Source: Tundrisphaera lichenicola
Lineage (GTDB): Bacteria; Planctomycetota; Planctomycetia; Isosphaerales; Isosphaeraceae
Length of the DNA: 64,000 bases
Direction of reading: 5' to 3'
Assembly: GCF_051175385.1 (NCBI RefSeq)
Contig: NZ_CP195106.1
Span: 186,001-250,000 of the forward strand
Shown: piece by piece, positions 1 through 8,674 of the stretch
Layout of the letters: each line of letters opens with the position of its first letter
Numbering within the stretch: the first letter of the stretch is position 1
Notes under the pieces: generated by a model
What the model was told of the DNA's origin: nothing
What the model saw: the letters and a program-made list of their open reading frames with translations, nothing else
Databases searched by the model: none
Program-made: the position numbers and the translations under genes

Positions 1-1
1 C

Positions 2-100
2 CTCGGGATCGTCTCCGAGGACGAGTCCCCCGTCGGAACTTCCTTCACCTCGGCCGCCGGCATCCAGGCGATGGCGGGGATCGGGCTGGGGGAATCATGA
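2..100 (+). CDS. C-terminal tail of an upstream gene, possibly flhA
   Basis: The first 99 bases are open in one frame and end in TGA, giving 32 residues (LGIVSEDESPVG and onward). The gene starts outside the window. Flagellar operons often carry flhA directly before flhF, and FlhA proteins often end near a short LG-V stretch, so an FlhA tail is plausible. The fragment is too short to recognise, and a different upstream gene is equally possible. Confidence 0.35.
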   Translation, partial: LGIVSEDESPVGTSFTSAAGIQAMAGIGLGES

Positions 101-246
101 TGCCGAATACCGAAACATCAGGCTTGAGACAAGTTTTCATGGCGGATGATGAAGCTCGCGACGGGCGTTCGATGCCCGGCGGGAAATCCGAGATCCGTCG
201 GACTGAAATGACCCATGCGATCGGGAGGCCATTCCTGTCATGGTAA
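97..246 (+). CDS. possible 49-residue ORF coupled to both neighbours
   Basis: An ATG at 97 overlaps the upstream stop as ATGA, and the frame stays open to TAA at 244-246, just inside flhF (ATG at 240). The 49-residue product starts MMPNTETSGLRQ and shows no recognisable domain or membrane segment. The double overlap is what one expects of a translationally coupled operon gene, but 150 open bases also arise by chance in high-GC DNA. No function can be given. Confidence 0.2.
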   Translation: MMPNTETSGLRQVFMADDEARDGRSMPGGKSEIRRTEMTHAIGRPFLSW

Positions 247-1361
247 GTGCCAAGACCTACCGGGCGGGGACTCTGAAGGAGGCGCTGGCGCAGGTCCGGC
301 GCGACCTCGGCGGTTCTGCCGTGATCCTGGGGACTCGCGAAGTCCGGCGTCGGAGGATGTTCGGACTGGGGACGCGGGAGCAGGTCGAGGTCACGGCCTC
401 GGACGGCTCCGCGCCGGAGGCCCCGGCCCCGATGCCGGTCACGATCTCGTCCCCGCCCCCGGGCTCGGCGCTCCACTCGCAGTTCGGCGAGCAGTTGAGC
501 CGGCTCCACGCGATGGTCGAGGACCTGAGCCGGCACGGGCGGCTCGACCACCTCCTGCCCGACCTCCCCGGCGAGCTGGTCCCGACGTATGCCGAACTCC
601 TGGAGGCCGAGGTCCCCGAGGCACTGGCCCGGCGACTGGTCCGGCACGTCGCCGAGCGGATCGACCCGGGCGAGGCCCGACATCCCGAACTCCTCCGCGC
701 GGCGCTCCGAGAGGCCGTCGAGTCGTGCGTCCAGGTCGCCCCGCCGATCGCCGCCGTGGCGGGAACCCGGCGCGTCGTCGCCCTGGTCGGGCCGACCGGG
801 GTGGGCAAGACGACCACCGTGGCCAAGCTCGCCGCCAACTTCAAGCTGGCCCACGGCCTGAGGCCCGGCCTGGTCACCGTCGACACCTACCGGATCGCCG
901 CCGTCGAGCAGCTCCGGACCTACGCCGAGATCATCGACCTGCCCCTGGCCGTGGCCAACGCCCCGAGCGAGATGCGTCGGGCGATCGACGAGCTGGGCGA
1001 TGTGGACCTGGTCCTGATCGACACCGCCGGGCGGAGCCCTCGCGACGAGGTGAAGATCCGGGAGCTGGCCGACTTCCTGGCCGCCGCCCGGCCCGACGAG
1101 GTCCACCTGGTCCTCAGCGCCGTGGCCGGCGAGCGGAGCCTCCGCGCCGCCGTCGAGCGGTTCGCCGTGGCCCAGGCCGATCGCCTGATCCTCACCAAGC
1201 TCGACGAGGCCGACGGCCTGGGCGGGGTCCTCGCCGTGCTCGGCCAGGCCGACCGGCCGGTCAGCTACCTGACGACCGGACAGGCCGTGCCCGACGACAT
1301 CGAGCCGGCCAACCGATCGCGCCTGGCCCGCCTGATCCTGGGCTATGATATCGTCGAATGA
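240..1361 (+). CDS. flhF: flagellar biosynthesis GTPase FlhF
   Basis: SRP-type GTPase that helps place flagella at the membrane and acts with FlhG. The 373-residue protein has a variable N-terminal region (about 1-165), then an NG GTPase domain: P-loop GPTGVGKTT at 184-192, the DTYRIAAVEQLRTYAEI motif typical of FlhF/FtsY/Ffh, Walker B DTAGRSPRDE and the specificity motif TKLDEA. Length and architecture match the family. The ATG at 240 has GGGAGG 11 bases upstream. flhG and a FliA-type sigma gene follow on the same strand, the usual flhF-flhG-fliA order. Confidence 0.93.
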   Translation: MVSAKTYRAGTLKEALAQVRRDLGGSAVILGTREVRRRRMFGLGTREQVEVTASDGSAPEAPAPMPVTISSPPPGSALHSQFGEQLSRLHAMVEDLSRHGRLDHLLPDLPGELVPTYAELLEAEVPEALARRLVRHVAERIDPGEARHPELLRAALREAVESCVQVAPPIAAVAGTRRVVALVGPTGVGKTTTVAKLAANFKLAHGLRPGLVTVDTYRIAAVEQLRTYAEIIDLPLAVANAPSEMRRAIDELGDVDLVLIDTAGRSPRDEVKIRELADFLAAARPDEVHLVLSAVAGERSLRAAVERFAVAQADRLILTKLDEADGLGGVLAVLGQADRPVSYLTTGQAVPDDIEPANRSRLARLILGYDIVE

Positions 1362-1437
1362 GCCGAAGAGACGGGGTTGATTGATCTTCATTTTCTTGTT
1401 AATAAAGCGTCCTCATTTCCCAAGAGCCGGGGGCTTC

Positions 1438-2355
1438 ATGTCAGATCAAGCCGACGGTCTCCGACAGCTGGTCCGCGCGAGATCGGGGACATCGGCGTTG
1501 GCCGATCTGCCCTCGCCGTCCAGGAAGGCTGGCCCCGCGGCCCGGTCGCTGGTCCTGACCAGCGGCAAGGGGGGCGTGGGCACGTCGAACCTGGCCTTGA
1601 ACCTGGCGATCGCGCTGGGGGAGCGAGGGTCGAGGGTCCTCCTGGTCGATGCCGACCTGGGCCTGGCCAACATCGACCTGCTTTGCGGCCTCTCGCCGGT
1701 GTGCGACCTGGGCGACGTGCTGATGGGCGGTCGGCCGCTGGCCGATGCGATCGTCGATGGGCCGGCCGGCATCCGGATCATCCCCGGGGCTCACGCCTCG
1801 AGGACCTTGATCGAAGCCCTGGGGGATGCCCCCGGGCGGCTGATCGAGGAACTGGCCGGGCTGGAGGCGAGTTCCGACTTCCTGGTGGTCGACGCCGGCT
1901 CGGGGCTCGGGGCTTCGATCGGGACATTGGCCTCGTCGGCCGATGAGGTGATCGTGGTCACCACGCCCGAACCGACCTCGGTGGCCGATGCCCACGCCGC
2001 GATCCATCGGTTCCGCCGCCTGATGTCCCCTCCCACGATCCGCGCGGTGGTGAACCAGGCGGCCTCGGTTCCGGAGGCGGTCGAGGTCCTCGACCGGCTC
2101 TCGGCCTCGAGTCGTCAGTTCTTCGGGGCGGTGGTCGACGGCCTGGGTCACATCCGGGCCGACCCCCACGTCCCGCTCGCGGTCCGGGCTCGCCGGCCGT
2201 TCACGGTCGCCTATCCCGGGGCCGCGGCCTCGCGAGACGTCCGGAGGCTCGCTCGCGTGCTGGCCGGCCGCGATCGGACTCCTCCGAGGTCGCGGCGCCC
2301 CGGCTTCTTCGCCTCGCTGGCCGCCCGCTGGGATCTGGGACGATTCGCCCGATGA
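1438..2355 (+). CDS. flhG: FlhG/MinD-like ATPase controlling flagellar number
   Basis: A 305-residue MinD/ParA-type ATPase. It shows a deviant Walker A (SGKGGVGTSN, near residue 41), the switch region VDADLGLANIDLLCGL and Walker B FLVVDAGSG. FlhG proteins regulate FlhF and flagellar number at the membrane. The P-loop lysine normally present in KGGVGK[ST] is threonine here, so ATP binding may be altered. The ATG at 1438 is chosen because a GGGGG tract precedes it and the family begins here; a TTG at 1381 would add 19 residues. It lies 76 bases after flhF. Confidence 0.88.
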   Translation: MSDQADGLRQLVRARSGTSALADLPSPSRKAGPAARSLVLTSGKGGVGTSNLALNLAIALGERGSRVLLVDADLGLANIDLLCGLSPVCDLGDVLMGGRPLADAIVDGPAGIRIIPGAHASRTLIEALGDAPGRLIEELAGLEASSDFLVVDAGSGLGASIGTLASSADEVIVVTTPEPTSVADAHAAIHRFRRLMSPPTIRAVVNQAASVPEAVEVLDRLSASSRQFFGAVVDGLGHIRADPHVPLAVRARRPFTVAYPGAAASRDVRRLARVLAGRDRTPPRSRRPGFFASLAARWDLGRFAR

Positions 2356-2595
2356 GTTCGATTCGGGCGATTAATCCGATGGTGCCGCTCAAGTCGGCCC
2401 TGCCGAATATCCGATATTCATAGAGGGAATGGGTTCCTTGGACCGCGAGAGGATGTGGGAAGGGCCTTCGCCGAGGCGGAGGCCAAGGCGGGACGCCTCT
2501 CGGGGTGTCCCGGTCGATCGGGCGGGCCCCCCGGGCCGTCCCCCTCAGTTGCACAGGACGTGCCCCCTCTCAAGCTGCCGACATGGAGGTCAGGG

Positions 2596-3372
2596 ATGAC
2601 AACCAAGCTGGACGTGGATGTGACCGAACTCTGGCGAGAGTTCAAGGAACACCCCACCACGCCCCTGCGGAACCGCCTGGTCGAGCGTTACTTGCCCCTG
2701 GTCAAGTACAACGCCGAGCGGATCTGGCAGAGATTACCCGAGGGCGTCGACCTCGACGACCTGATCTCCGCCGGGGTCTTTGGCCTGATGGACGCCATCG
2801 ACGCCTTCGACCTCAGCCGAGGGGTCAAGTTCGAGACGTACTGCGTCCCCCGGATCCGGGGGGCGATGCTCGACGAACTCCGGACGATGGACTGGGTCCC
2901 GCGCCTGGTCCGCTCCAAGCACTCGAAGATGGAGGAGGCCCGCAAGGCCCTCGAAGCACTCCACGGCCGGCCCCCGACCGACGTCGAGCTGGCCGAACGC
3001 CTGGGCCTCCCGCCGCAGGAGTTCGAGAAGATGGCGGTCGACGCCAACGCCGTCGGCCTGATCTCCTTGAACAAGAAGTGGTACGAGACCGACAGCTATA
3101 AAGATGTCCGCGAGATCGACATCCTGGAGGACAAGAAGGGGGAAGATCCCACCCGACGCCTCCAGCGCAAAGACCTGATGCGGATGGTCACCAAGGGCCT
3201 GAACCGCAACGAGCGCCTCATCATCATCCTCTATTACTACGAGGAACTGACGATGAAGGAGATCGGGGCGACCCTCGACCTGAGCGAGTCGCGTGTCTCG
3301 CAGATGCACTCGTCGATCATCCAGAGGCTCCAGTCCCAGCTCAACGCCCGAAGGCCCGAGTTCGGCACCTGA
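2596..3372 (+). CDS. fliA: FliA-type flagellar RNA polymerase sigma factor
   Basis: Sigma-28/WhiG class factor that directs RNA polymerase to late flagellar genes. The 258-residue product has region 2 (LPLVKYNAERIWQRLP, then DLISAGVFGLMDAIDAFD and FETYCVPRIRGAMLDELR), region 3 (GRPPTDVELAERLG) and region 4 ending in a helix-turn-helix (MKEIGATLDLSESRVSQ). The RGAMLDELR motif is typical of FliA/SigD. The ATG at 2596 has GGAGG at 2585-2589. It follows flhG by 240 bases that hold no other gene, so it may have its own promoter. Confidence 0.92.
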   Translation: MTTKLDVDVTELWREFKEHPTTPLRNRLVERYLPLVKYNAERIWQRLPEGVDLDDLISAGVFGLMDAIDAFDLSRGVKFETYCVPRIRGAMLDELRTMDWVPRLVRSKHSKMEEARKALEALHGRPPTDVELAERLGLPPQEFEKMAVDANAVGLISLNKKWYETDSYKDVREIDILEDKKGEDPTRRLQRKDLMRMVTKGLNRNERLIIILYYYEELTMKEIGATLDLSESRVSQMHSSIIQRLQSQLNARRPEFGT

Positions 3373-3563
3373 GCCGCCCGGCCCCCGGCCTCATCCATCC
3401 CACTCCCCATCCCTCTTCCACGAGCCCGCGCCGCCGACCCCCGGTACCAACCGGGGCTCGACGGGGCGGGCTCTCGCTTTGGTTGCCATTGACGAATTCT
3501 TCGATGTGGGTTACTTGCCCGCCAAGAGGGGAATCGATCATCCCGAGAGGTGGAGAGTCACTC

Positions 3564-4502
3564 ATGAATGGCCTGAGCTTCTTCCGCCGATGCGTCGTCG
3601 CGTCCGTCTTTTCGGTGGCCGCAATCTCGGCTGGTGGGGTCGTCCAGGGCCAGTCGCCCGCGAACATTGGCCCGGCAAGCGTGCCGGATCAAGAGCCGAC
3701 CGGGCCCGAGATTCCGGACACGGCGGCCTACGCGAAAGTCGATGAACTCCTCGCCCTCCGGCGGGGAAAACTCTCTCGGGAGACGTCTTTCGACCAGTAT
3801 CCTGCGGGGCGGTTCTACAGGAGAGTGAGCGAACTACTGGCCCAGCAGGTGGCCGACCACCGATGCGGCGGCTACCCTCGGTCGGACCCCGAGACGATCG
3901 AGCAGGCAAGCGACCCTCGGTGGCTGAGTCGCGACGTGGTTGTGAGGGCGACCGTCGAGAAGACCGAATTCCGGCCGATCGAACGCATCCCGATCCGGTT
4001 CGAGGCGGAGAACGTCTCGACCTCGACCGTCCGGATCAACCGGGATGGGAACCCCCACATCGACTGCCCCGTCCTCGTCTTCGACTCTCGGGGTCGGCTC
4101 GTCTCCAGGACGCAATTCGGCCGGACCGACGGAGCGAGGGCGAATACTTTTGTCCCCGTCGGCGGCGGCCTGGGATACGGCCTCGGCGGTGAACTCGCGC
4201 CAGGTTTCGTCTTTGACGCGGAGCAGGTCGCCAACCTCGTCAACGACATGACCATGCCGGGTGAGTACACGATCTTCGTCCGAGTCCTCGTCGACGAGAT
4301 CAAGGACGGGGAGAATGCCCGGCGAGCGATCTACGCCCAGTCCGAACCCATCAAGGTGAAGATTGTCGGCAGCCATTCCGCCGTGCCCTTCATCGGTCCC
4401 GGCTGGGTCCTGTTCGACTTCGACCCCTCTCGCCCCGGTCTTGTGGAGAATCCGACGAACCCCATTCGCAAGAAAGCCGAGCGGGACGGCAAGGAGGATT
4501 GA
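3564..4502 (+). CDS. secreted protein of unknown function
   Basis: A 312-residue protein with a likely Sec signal peptide (hydrophobic run SVFSVAAISAGGVVQG at about residues 15-30). The mature part has an alpha-helical segment, then a beta-rich region (residues 130-280) with alternating strands, perhaps an immunoglobulin-like fold. No catalytic motif was recognised. The ATG at 3564 follows GGTGGAGAG by about 7 bases. It converges with the beta-lactamase-family gene. Secreted beta-sandwich proteins of unknown role are common in planctomycetes, so only export is inferred. Confidence 0.8.
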   Translation: MNGLSFFRRCVVASVFSVAAISAGGVVQGQSPANIGPASVPDQEPTGPEIPDTAAYAKVDELLALRRGKLSRETSFDQYPAGRFYRRVSELLAQQVADHRCGGYPRSDPETIEQASDPRWLSRDVVVRATVEKTEFRPIERIPIRFEAENVSTSTVRINRDGNPHIDCPVLVFDSRGRLVSRTQFGRTDGARANTFVPVGGGLGYGLGGELAPGFVFDAEQVANLVNDMTMPGEYTIFVRVLVDEIKDGENARRAIYAQSEPIKVKIVGSHSAVPFIGPGWVLFDFDPSRPGLVENPTNPIRKKAERDGKED

Positions 4503-4596
4503 CCAGCTTGCCACCCCAAGTCTGACGCGATTCGGGAGGGTATTGAATCGACGATCCGAAGCCTCGGTTCTCGCCTCGAACTCGGCCCTTGTTCGA

Positions 4597-6120
4597 CTAT
4601 TGCCGACGCCCCACCAACTGCGGCTCCTTGCCACCGGCGTTCATGAAGGAGTCGAGGGTCAGCTCCTCGCCGTCGAACTTCAGGCGGGTGGTCCGGACGA
4701 ACGGGGTCTCGATGAGGACGGTCCGGAACTCGTAGGTGTCGTCGGCGACCCAGGCGCCGAACGAGGCGACCGGCTTGTCTCCGGGCTTGGGGGCCAGCGC
4801 GGCGCGATTGCCACCTTGCGGGACGCTGTAAGTCCCTTTCTTCCACTCGTCGCTCGCGGTCTCGATCCGCTGCTCCTGGCCGTCGGTCTTGAGGATGATC
4901 GTCAACTCTCCGGGCTTCGATCCCGGTTCGATCCGGGCCGACTCGACCTTCCTCTCGTTGGCGGGGAACGCATACGTCTTGCCCGCGACCTCCCCGAGGA
5001 TCGGCGAGGTGGCCGGGCCCTTGGGCTTGCGGATCGTCAGCCCTTTCAGGCGTGACTGGAGCTGCTGGTGGGCCTCGGGATTCTCCGAGATCGACTCCGC
5101 CTGGAGGCCCGGCAGGATCTTTTCCCAGACGAGGTTGAGCACGCCTTGCAGGTCGTTCAGGCCGCTGGTGATGGCGACCACGGCGTCCTGCTCGGGGATC
5201 ACGACGCAGAACTGGCCGAAGGCCCCGTCACCCCGATAAGCGCCGTTCCGGCATTGCCAGAACTGGTAGCCGTAGCCCTGGTCCCAGTCGCTCTTGGGGT
5301 TGCTCCCGTTGGAGGTCTGGAGCTTGGTGGCCTGCTCGACCCACTCGGCGGGGACCAATTGCTTCCCCTTCCACTGGCCCTTCTGGAGGTAGAGCTGGCC
5401 GAACTTGGCGATGTCCTCGGTCCGGACGCTCAGGCCGTAGCCGCCCAGGTTGATCCCCTGGAAGTTGGTGTCCCAGGTCGGGTTGGTGATCCCGAGCGGC
5501 TCGAAGAGGCGGGGCTTGAGGTACTCGAAGACCGGCTGGCCGACAGCCTTCTGGACCATCGCCGAGGCCATGAAGGTGGCCGGCGTGTTGTACTTGAAGT
5601 GCGTCCCTGGCTTGAACGGGACCGGCTGCGCCAGGAAGGTCTTGGGCGAGAGGACGGCGGCCCCCATCCCGGTCTCGGACTCGTGGCCGGCCGACATCCT
5701 CAGGAGGTCGCGGACTCGCATCGACTTGAGGTTGGTTGATGGATTGGCCGGAGCATCCTCGGGAAAGGCGTCGAGGACGAGGTCGTCGAGCGTCATTTTC
5801 CCCTCGGCGATGGCCAGGCCGACGGCGGTCGAGGTGAAGCTCTTGCTCAGCGAATAAAGCTCGTGGCGGCTCTCGGGGTTGTACGGGGTCCACCACCCCT
5901 CGGCGACGACGTTCCCGTGCCGGACCAGCATGAAGCTGTGAAGCGAGTCGAGCTGCGAGTCGGCCGCATCGACGAACCCGAGGATCGAGCCCGAGGCGAT
6001 CCCCTGCTGTTCCGGGGTGCTCCGGGGGAGCGAGGAGGCATCATCGTCGGCGATCGCGAGGGAGGAACCTCCCGCGATCAGCAACATCCCGAGCGTGAAG
6101 GTAAGGACGGTTCGGCTCAT
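4597..6120 (-). CDS. secreted serine hydrolase, class C beta-lactamase family
   Basis: Penicillin-binding-protein/class C beta-lactamase fold enzyme, probably an exported esterase or peptidase rather than a resistance enzyme. The 507-residue product starts with a signal peptide (to about residue 25). It carries the SxxK nucleophile motif as S90-L-S-K93 and the downstream dimension LLRMSAGHESETG, both typical of the family. A C-terminal beta-rich extension (from about residue 375) goes beyond the catalytic domain. ATG at 6120 is directly followed by the signal peptide. Substrate is unknown. Confidence 0.92.
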   Translation of the reverse strand: MSRTVLTFTLGMLLIAGGSSLAIADDDASSLPRSTPEQQGIASGSILGFVDAADSQLDSLHSFMLVRHGNVVAEGWWTPYNPESRHELYSLSKSFTSTAVGLAIAEGKMTLDDLVLDAFPEDAPANPSTNLKSMRVRDLLRMSAGHESETGMGAAVLSPKTFLAQPVPFKPGTHFKYNTPATFMASAMVQKAVGQPVFEYLKPRLFEPLGITNPTWDTNFQGINLGGYGLSVRTEDIAKFGQLYLQKGQWKGKQLVPAEWVEQATKLQTSNGSNPKSDWDQGYGYQFWQCRNGAYRGDGAFGQFCVVIPEQDAVVAITSGLNDLQGVLNLVWEKILPGLQAESISENPEAHQQLQSRLKGLTIRKPKGPATSPILGEVAGKTYAFPANERKVESARIEPGSKPGELTIILKTDGQEQRIETASDEWKKGTYSVPQGGNRAALAPKPGDKPVASFGAWVADDTYEFRTVLIETPFVRTTRLKFDGEELTLDSFMNAGGKEPQLVGRRQ

Positions 6121-6245
6121 GGCGGAGGCCTTCCGGGTGAAGAGCAGGGAAGGGCGACCGCCCATCGCGAGCGGGCCCTCGGTCGACCTCACTACCTTAA
6201 TGGAGTGGTCGCGAAGATCAAGGACTTGGAAGGTCATCAACAGAG

Positions 6246-7298
6246 GCCAGCCTGACCACACAGCCCACGGTCACGACCACCGGCGACTCAGCCAGCCACG
6301 TCGCCGGGAGCCCCTACGCCATCACCGAGACCGGCGCCGTCGGCACCAACTACCACCATCAGCTACGTTGCCGGCAACCTGGCCGTCACCCCCCGCCTCT
6401 GACGATCACCGCCGACGACCAGACCAAGGTTTCCGGCGACCCCCTGCCGACGCTGACGGCCTCGTACACGGGTTTCGTAAACGGCGACACCTCGGCCAGC
6501 CTTTCGACCGCTCCCACGGTCACGACCGCCGCCACCGCCGCCAGCCCGGCCGGTTCCTACGCGATCACGGCGAGCAACGCGGTCGGTTGGGATTACACCG
6601 TCTCGTATGTCGATGGCACGCTGACTGTCACCCCGGCTCCGAAGGTGCCGGTCGCCAATGACTACGACGGAGACGGCAAGTCCGACGTCGCCGTCTATCT
6701 CTCCGACAGCGGGTCGTTCGGTATCCGCTACAGCAGCGGCATCCCCGACAAGGTGATTCCCTTCGGGATCGCCGGCAAGGGTAAGACCATTCCCGTGAGC
6801 GGTGACTTCGACGGTGACGGCAAGACCGACCTGGCTGTCTACCTCCCGTCGCGGGCCAACTTCGCCTACCGACCCTCCGGTGGTGGTTCTGATGTCTACA
6901 ACTACTTCGGGCCTACCGGCGAGGGCCAGACCCTCCCTGCCCCCGGCGACTATACCGGCGTGGGCCACGATCAGGTCGCCGCCTACCTGTCCTTGCAGGG
7001 GGACTTCGCCCTCCGTCCGGGCGGGGGCTCACCCGACTCGGTCTTCCGGTTCGGGACCGCAGGCAGCGGCCGGACGATCCCGGTCACGGTGGTCGACGAG
7101 GCTCTGACTCAGGTGGCACCGGCCCAGGCCGCGTCGCTCTCGATGTCCAACAACGCCCTGATCCCGGACGTCCTCTCCGTGCCCGGCTTGGCTTCGGCCA
7201 AGAAGAAGTCTGAGCCGAGTCCTTCTCGAAGATTCCCTCTCGAAGGAAAGCGGGCCGGGTCGTCCCCCACGGTGGACGACCCGGCCCGTACCTCATGA
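6246..7298 (+). pseudogene. 5'-truncated, frameshifted MBG/FG-GAP surface protein remnant
   Basis: The remnant encodes one partial and one complete MBG-type repeat (landmarks ASLTTQPTVTTTGD and LTITADDQTKVSGDPLPTL), then FG-GAP/VCBS-like repeats with calcium-binding signatures (NDYDGDGKSDVAVY, GDFDGDGKTDLAVY). No start codon or signal peptide is present, and homology begins abruptly near 6243. An extra C near 6353 shifts the first repeat out of frame; the frame returns near 6395, where the shifted frame meets TGA. Intact relatives are large secreted or surface proteins. The downstream frame is open from 6399 to 7298. Confidence 0.7.
7252..7287 (+). terminator. strong hairpin at the 3' end of the MBG remnant
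   Basis: A perfect 14-bp stem (GGGCCGGGTCGTCC at 7252-7265, complement at 7274-7287) closes an 8-base loop. It overlaps the last codons of the open frame, which suggests that the native stop lay earlier and the tail is non-native. No T-tract follows directly, so termination is inferred. Confidence 0.45.
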
Positions 7299-7315
7299 TC
7301 CGGTGGCCTCCATAG

Positions 7316-7340
7316 AAGGGGACTATCAGAACGTCCCCTT
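7316..7340. terminator. short hairpin between convergent genes
   Basis: AAGGGGAC (7316-7323) pairs with GTCCCCTT (7333-7340) across a 9-base loop, between the MBG remnant and the minus-strand yqaE gene. It could terminate transcripts from either side. The run of T is short. Confidence 0.35.
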
Positions 7341-7404
7341 TGTTCCCCCGCGGTCGTCCGGATCCGAGGGTCGGTGAAACACGTATTCGGCTTTCAGGAC
7401 GCAT

Positions 7405-7563
7405 TTACCTTGATACGATCCACAACGCGTGGACCATCCCCGGGAAGAAAACCAGCAAACAAAGCAGGATGTTGATAAGAAGATCCTTGCCGAAGCCTCG
7501 CTTCATCGCGACGGCGACCGGCGGCAGAAAGATAGCGATCAAGATCATGGCCAGCTTGTTCAC
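7405..7563 (-). CDS. YqaE/Pmp3 family small membrane protein
   Basis: A 52-residue hydrophobic protein of the UPF0057 (Pmp3/YqaE) family. Two membrane helices flank the conserved core ILLPP-like (IAIFLPPVAVAMKRG) and INILLCLLVFFPGMVHALW. The family is linked to stress and membrane potential in yeast, plants and bacteria. The GTG start at 7563 overlaps the stop of the upstream lipoprotein gene as GTGA, so the two are probably translationally coupled. The GTG gives the usual family length; the next ATG would remove five residues. Confidence 0.87.
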   Translation of the reverse strand: MNKLAMILIAIFLPPVAVAMKRGFGKDLLINILLCLLVFFPGMVHALWIVSR

Positions 7564-7793
7564 GATTCTTGAACCCCGCGAATGAGGAACGCGATTTCTT
7601 TGGTCTCGCCCCGATGGAGTGTGGTGGGCATCATGTGCGTGCTGAGGTTGAACGTGTTGTCGGCCTCCCCGAAGACGGGTTGCTGCTGGGGTGGGTTGGT
7701 CACTCCTGGCCCCCCCGATGTGCCCTGACCGCAGCCGGTCAAGGCGACCAGCGTCAACACCAGCACCAGCAAACCGGCCAATGACCTGTTCAC
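7560..7793 (-). CDS. small lipoprotein
   Basis: A 77-residue protein starting at GTG 7793. A hydrophobic leader (GLLVLVLTLVAL) ends in a lipobox LTGC with the cysteine at residue 21. The mature part is 57 residues, first Gly/Pro/Gln-rich and then polar. It overlaps yqaE by four bases (GTGA). It resembles no family I recognise; coupling to yqaE suggests a joint membrane or stress role. Confidence 0.72.
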   Translation of the reverse strand: MNRSLAGLLVLVLTLVALTGCGQGTSGGPGVTNPPQQQPVFGEADNTFNLSTHMMPTTLHRGETKEIAFLIRGVQES

Positions 7794-8004
7794 TGGTGAT
7801 TCCCATTGAAAATCCGGACCCGCTCGTCCTCGCTCCGACCGAGACCGTAGCGGTCCCCGAAATCGTCGCCCGGAGAAGCACCTTGAGAGAGGGCGGAAGC
7901 TGGACCTCGGGGATGGTCCGGGGACCGCCCCCGGTGCTCCCGGCATCCCAACTTGGCACAACCGCCCCTACTCTGGAGCGCCGTTCCCGGCGGCCGAGAA
8001 ATGC

Positions 8005-8208
8005 TCAGGGCTTCAGCGCCTTCGTGAACTCGTCGAGTTCTTTTTCAACCTGCTCTTTTGCGTAACCGTACCTTTGCTGGAGAATGCCGGCGAGTTGGTC
8101 GCGCTTCCCGGCGATGGTAGTCAGGTCGTCGTCCGTCAGCTTGCCCCACTTCTCTTTCACTTTGCCCGTGAACTGCTTCCAGTCGCCTGCGATCTGATCC
8201 CAGTTCAT
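8005..8208 (-). CDS. CsbD family stress protein
   Basis: A 67-residue, highly charged helical protein. Its N-terminus NWDQIAGDWKQFTGKVKEKW and the following GKLTDDDL...GKRDQLAGILQQRYG match the CsbD-like family, general-stress proteins of unknown mechanism. AGGAG lies 7 bases before the ATG at 8208. It is flanked by other small stress-type genes on the same strand. Confidence 0.93.
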   Translation of the reverse strand: MNWDQIAGDWKQFTGKVKEKWGKLTDDDLTTIAGKRDQLAGILQQRYGYAKEQVEKELDEFTKALKP

Positions 8209-8336
8209 GACGTAGCTCCTTGAAGAATGAGTTCTCGAAACCCAGTACTCTTGTCCCACTGCGGCGCCGCCTCATGCCGACGGCAACGGGGTTGAGGCGG
8301 TGGGGAGTGGCCACGGCTCGTCATGATCTCAGTCTC

Positions 8337-8495
8337 TCAGAGGCGCCCCAGAAGCACGAGGATCAGGATGATCACCACCACCAACCCCAATCCGCCGCTG
8401 GGGCCGTAGCCCCAATTCCGGCTGTGTCCCCAGGTAGGCAAGGCGCCCACGAGGATCAAAATCAAGACGATCAGCAAGATCGTGCCGAGACTCAT
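8337..8495 (-). CDS. DUF3309 family small membrane protein
   Basis: A 52-residue protein read from ATG 8495 to TGA at 8339-8337. Two hydrophobic helices flank the signature GALPTWGHSRNWGYGPSGG, which is characteristic of DUF3309 proteins. Function is unknown. Neighbouring genes (CsbD, Hsp20, YqaE) point to an envelope or general stress response. Confidence 0.88.
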   Translation of the reverse strand: MSLGTILLIVLILILVGALPTWGHSRNWGYGPSGGLGLVVVIILILVLLGRL

Positions 8496-8533
8496 GGATT
8501 ACCTCTTTCGTTGGTCTGGGACTTCGTAGTGAG

Positions 8534-8554
8534 CCGTCAAACTTCGATTGACGG
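8534..8554. promoter_or_regulatory. palindrome CCGTCAA-N7-TTGACGG, candidate operator
   Basis: A 7-bp perfect dyad with a 7-base centre, 39 bases upstream of the DUF3309 start. A related dyad (GTCAA-N7-TTGAC) is at 8631-8647. The spacing between the two cores is 95 bases, about nine helical turns. Confidence 0.35.
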
Positions 8555-8630
8555 GTGACAGAGTTGCCTGTTCGTTTGGAATCCAGGCAAAACAGGCTGT
8601 GGAACGACGATTGATGTGGATGCTTTACCC

Positions 8631-8647
8631 GTCAAGTGAAGATTGAC
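8631..8647. promoter_or_regulatory. palindrome GTCAA-N7-TTGAC, second copy
   Basis: The same core dyad as at 8536-8552, located 28 bases after the hsp20 stop codon and upstream of DUF3309. The repeated symmetry suggests a shared binding site for a dimeric regulator. It could also be chance. Confidence 0.3.
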
Positions 8648-8674
8648 CGACCAGTAGGTCTAAAGCAAGGGGGA

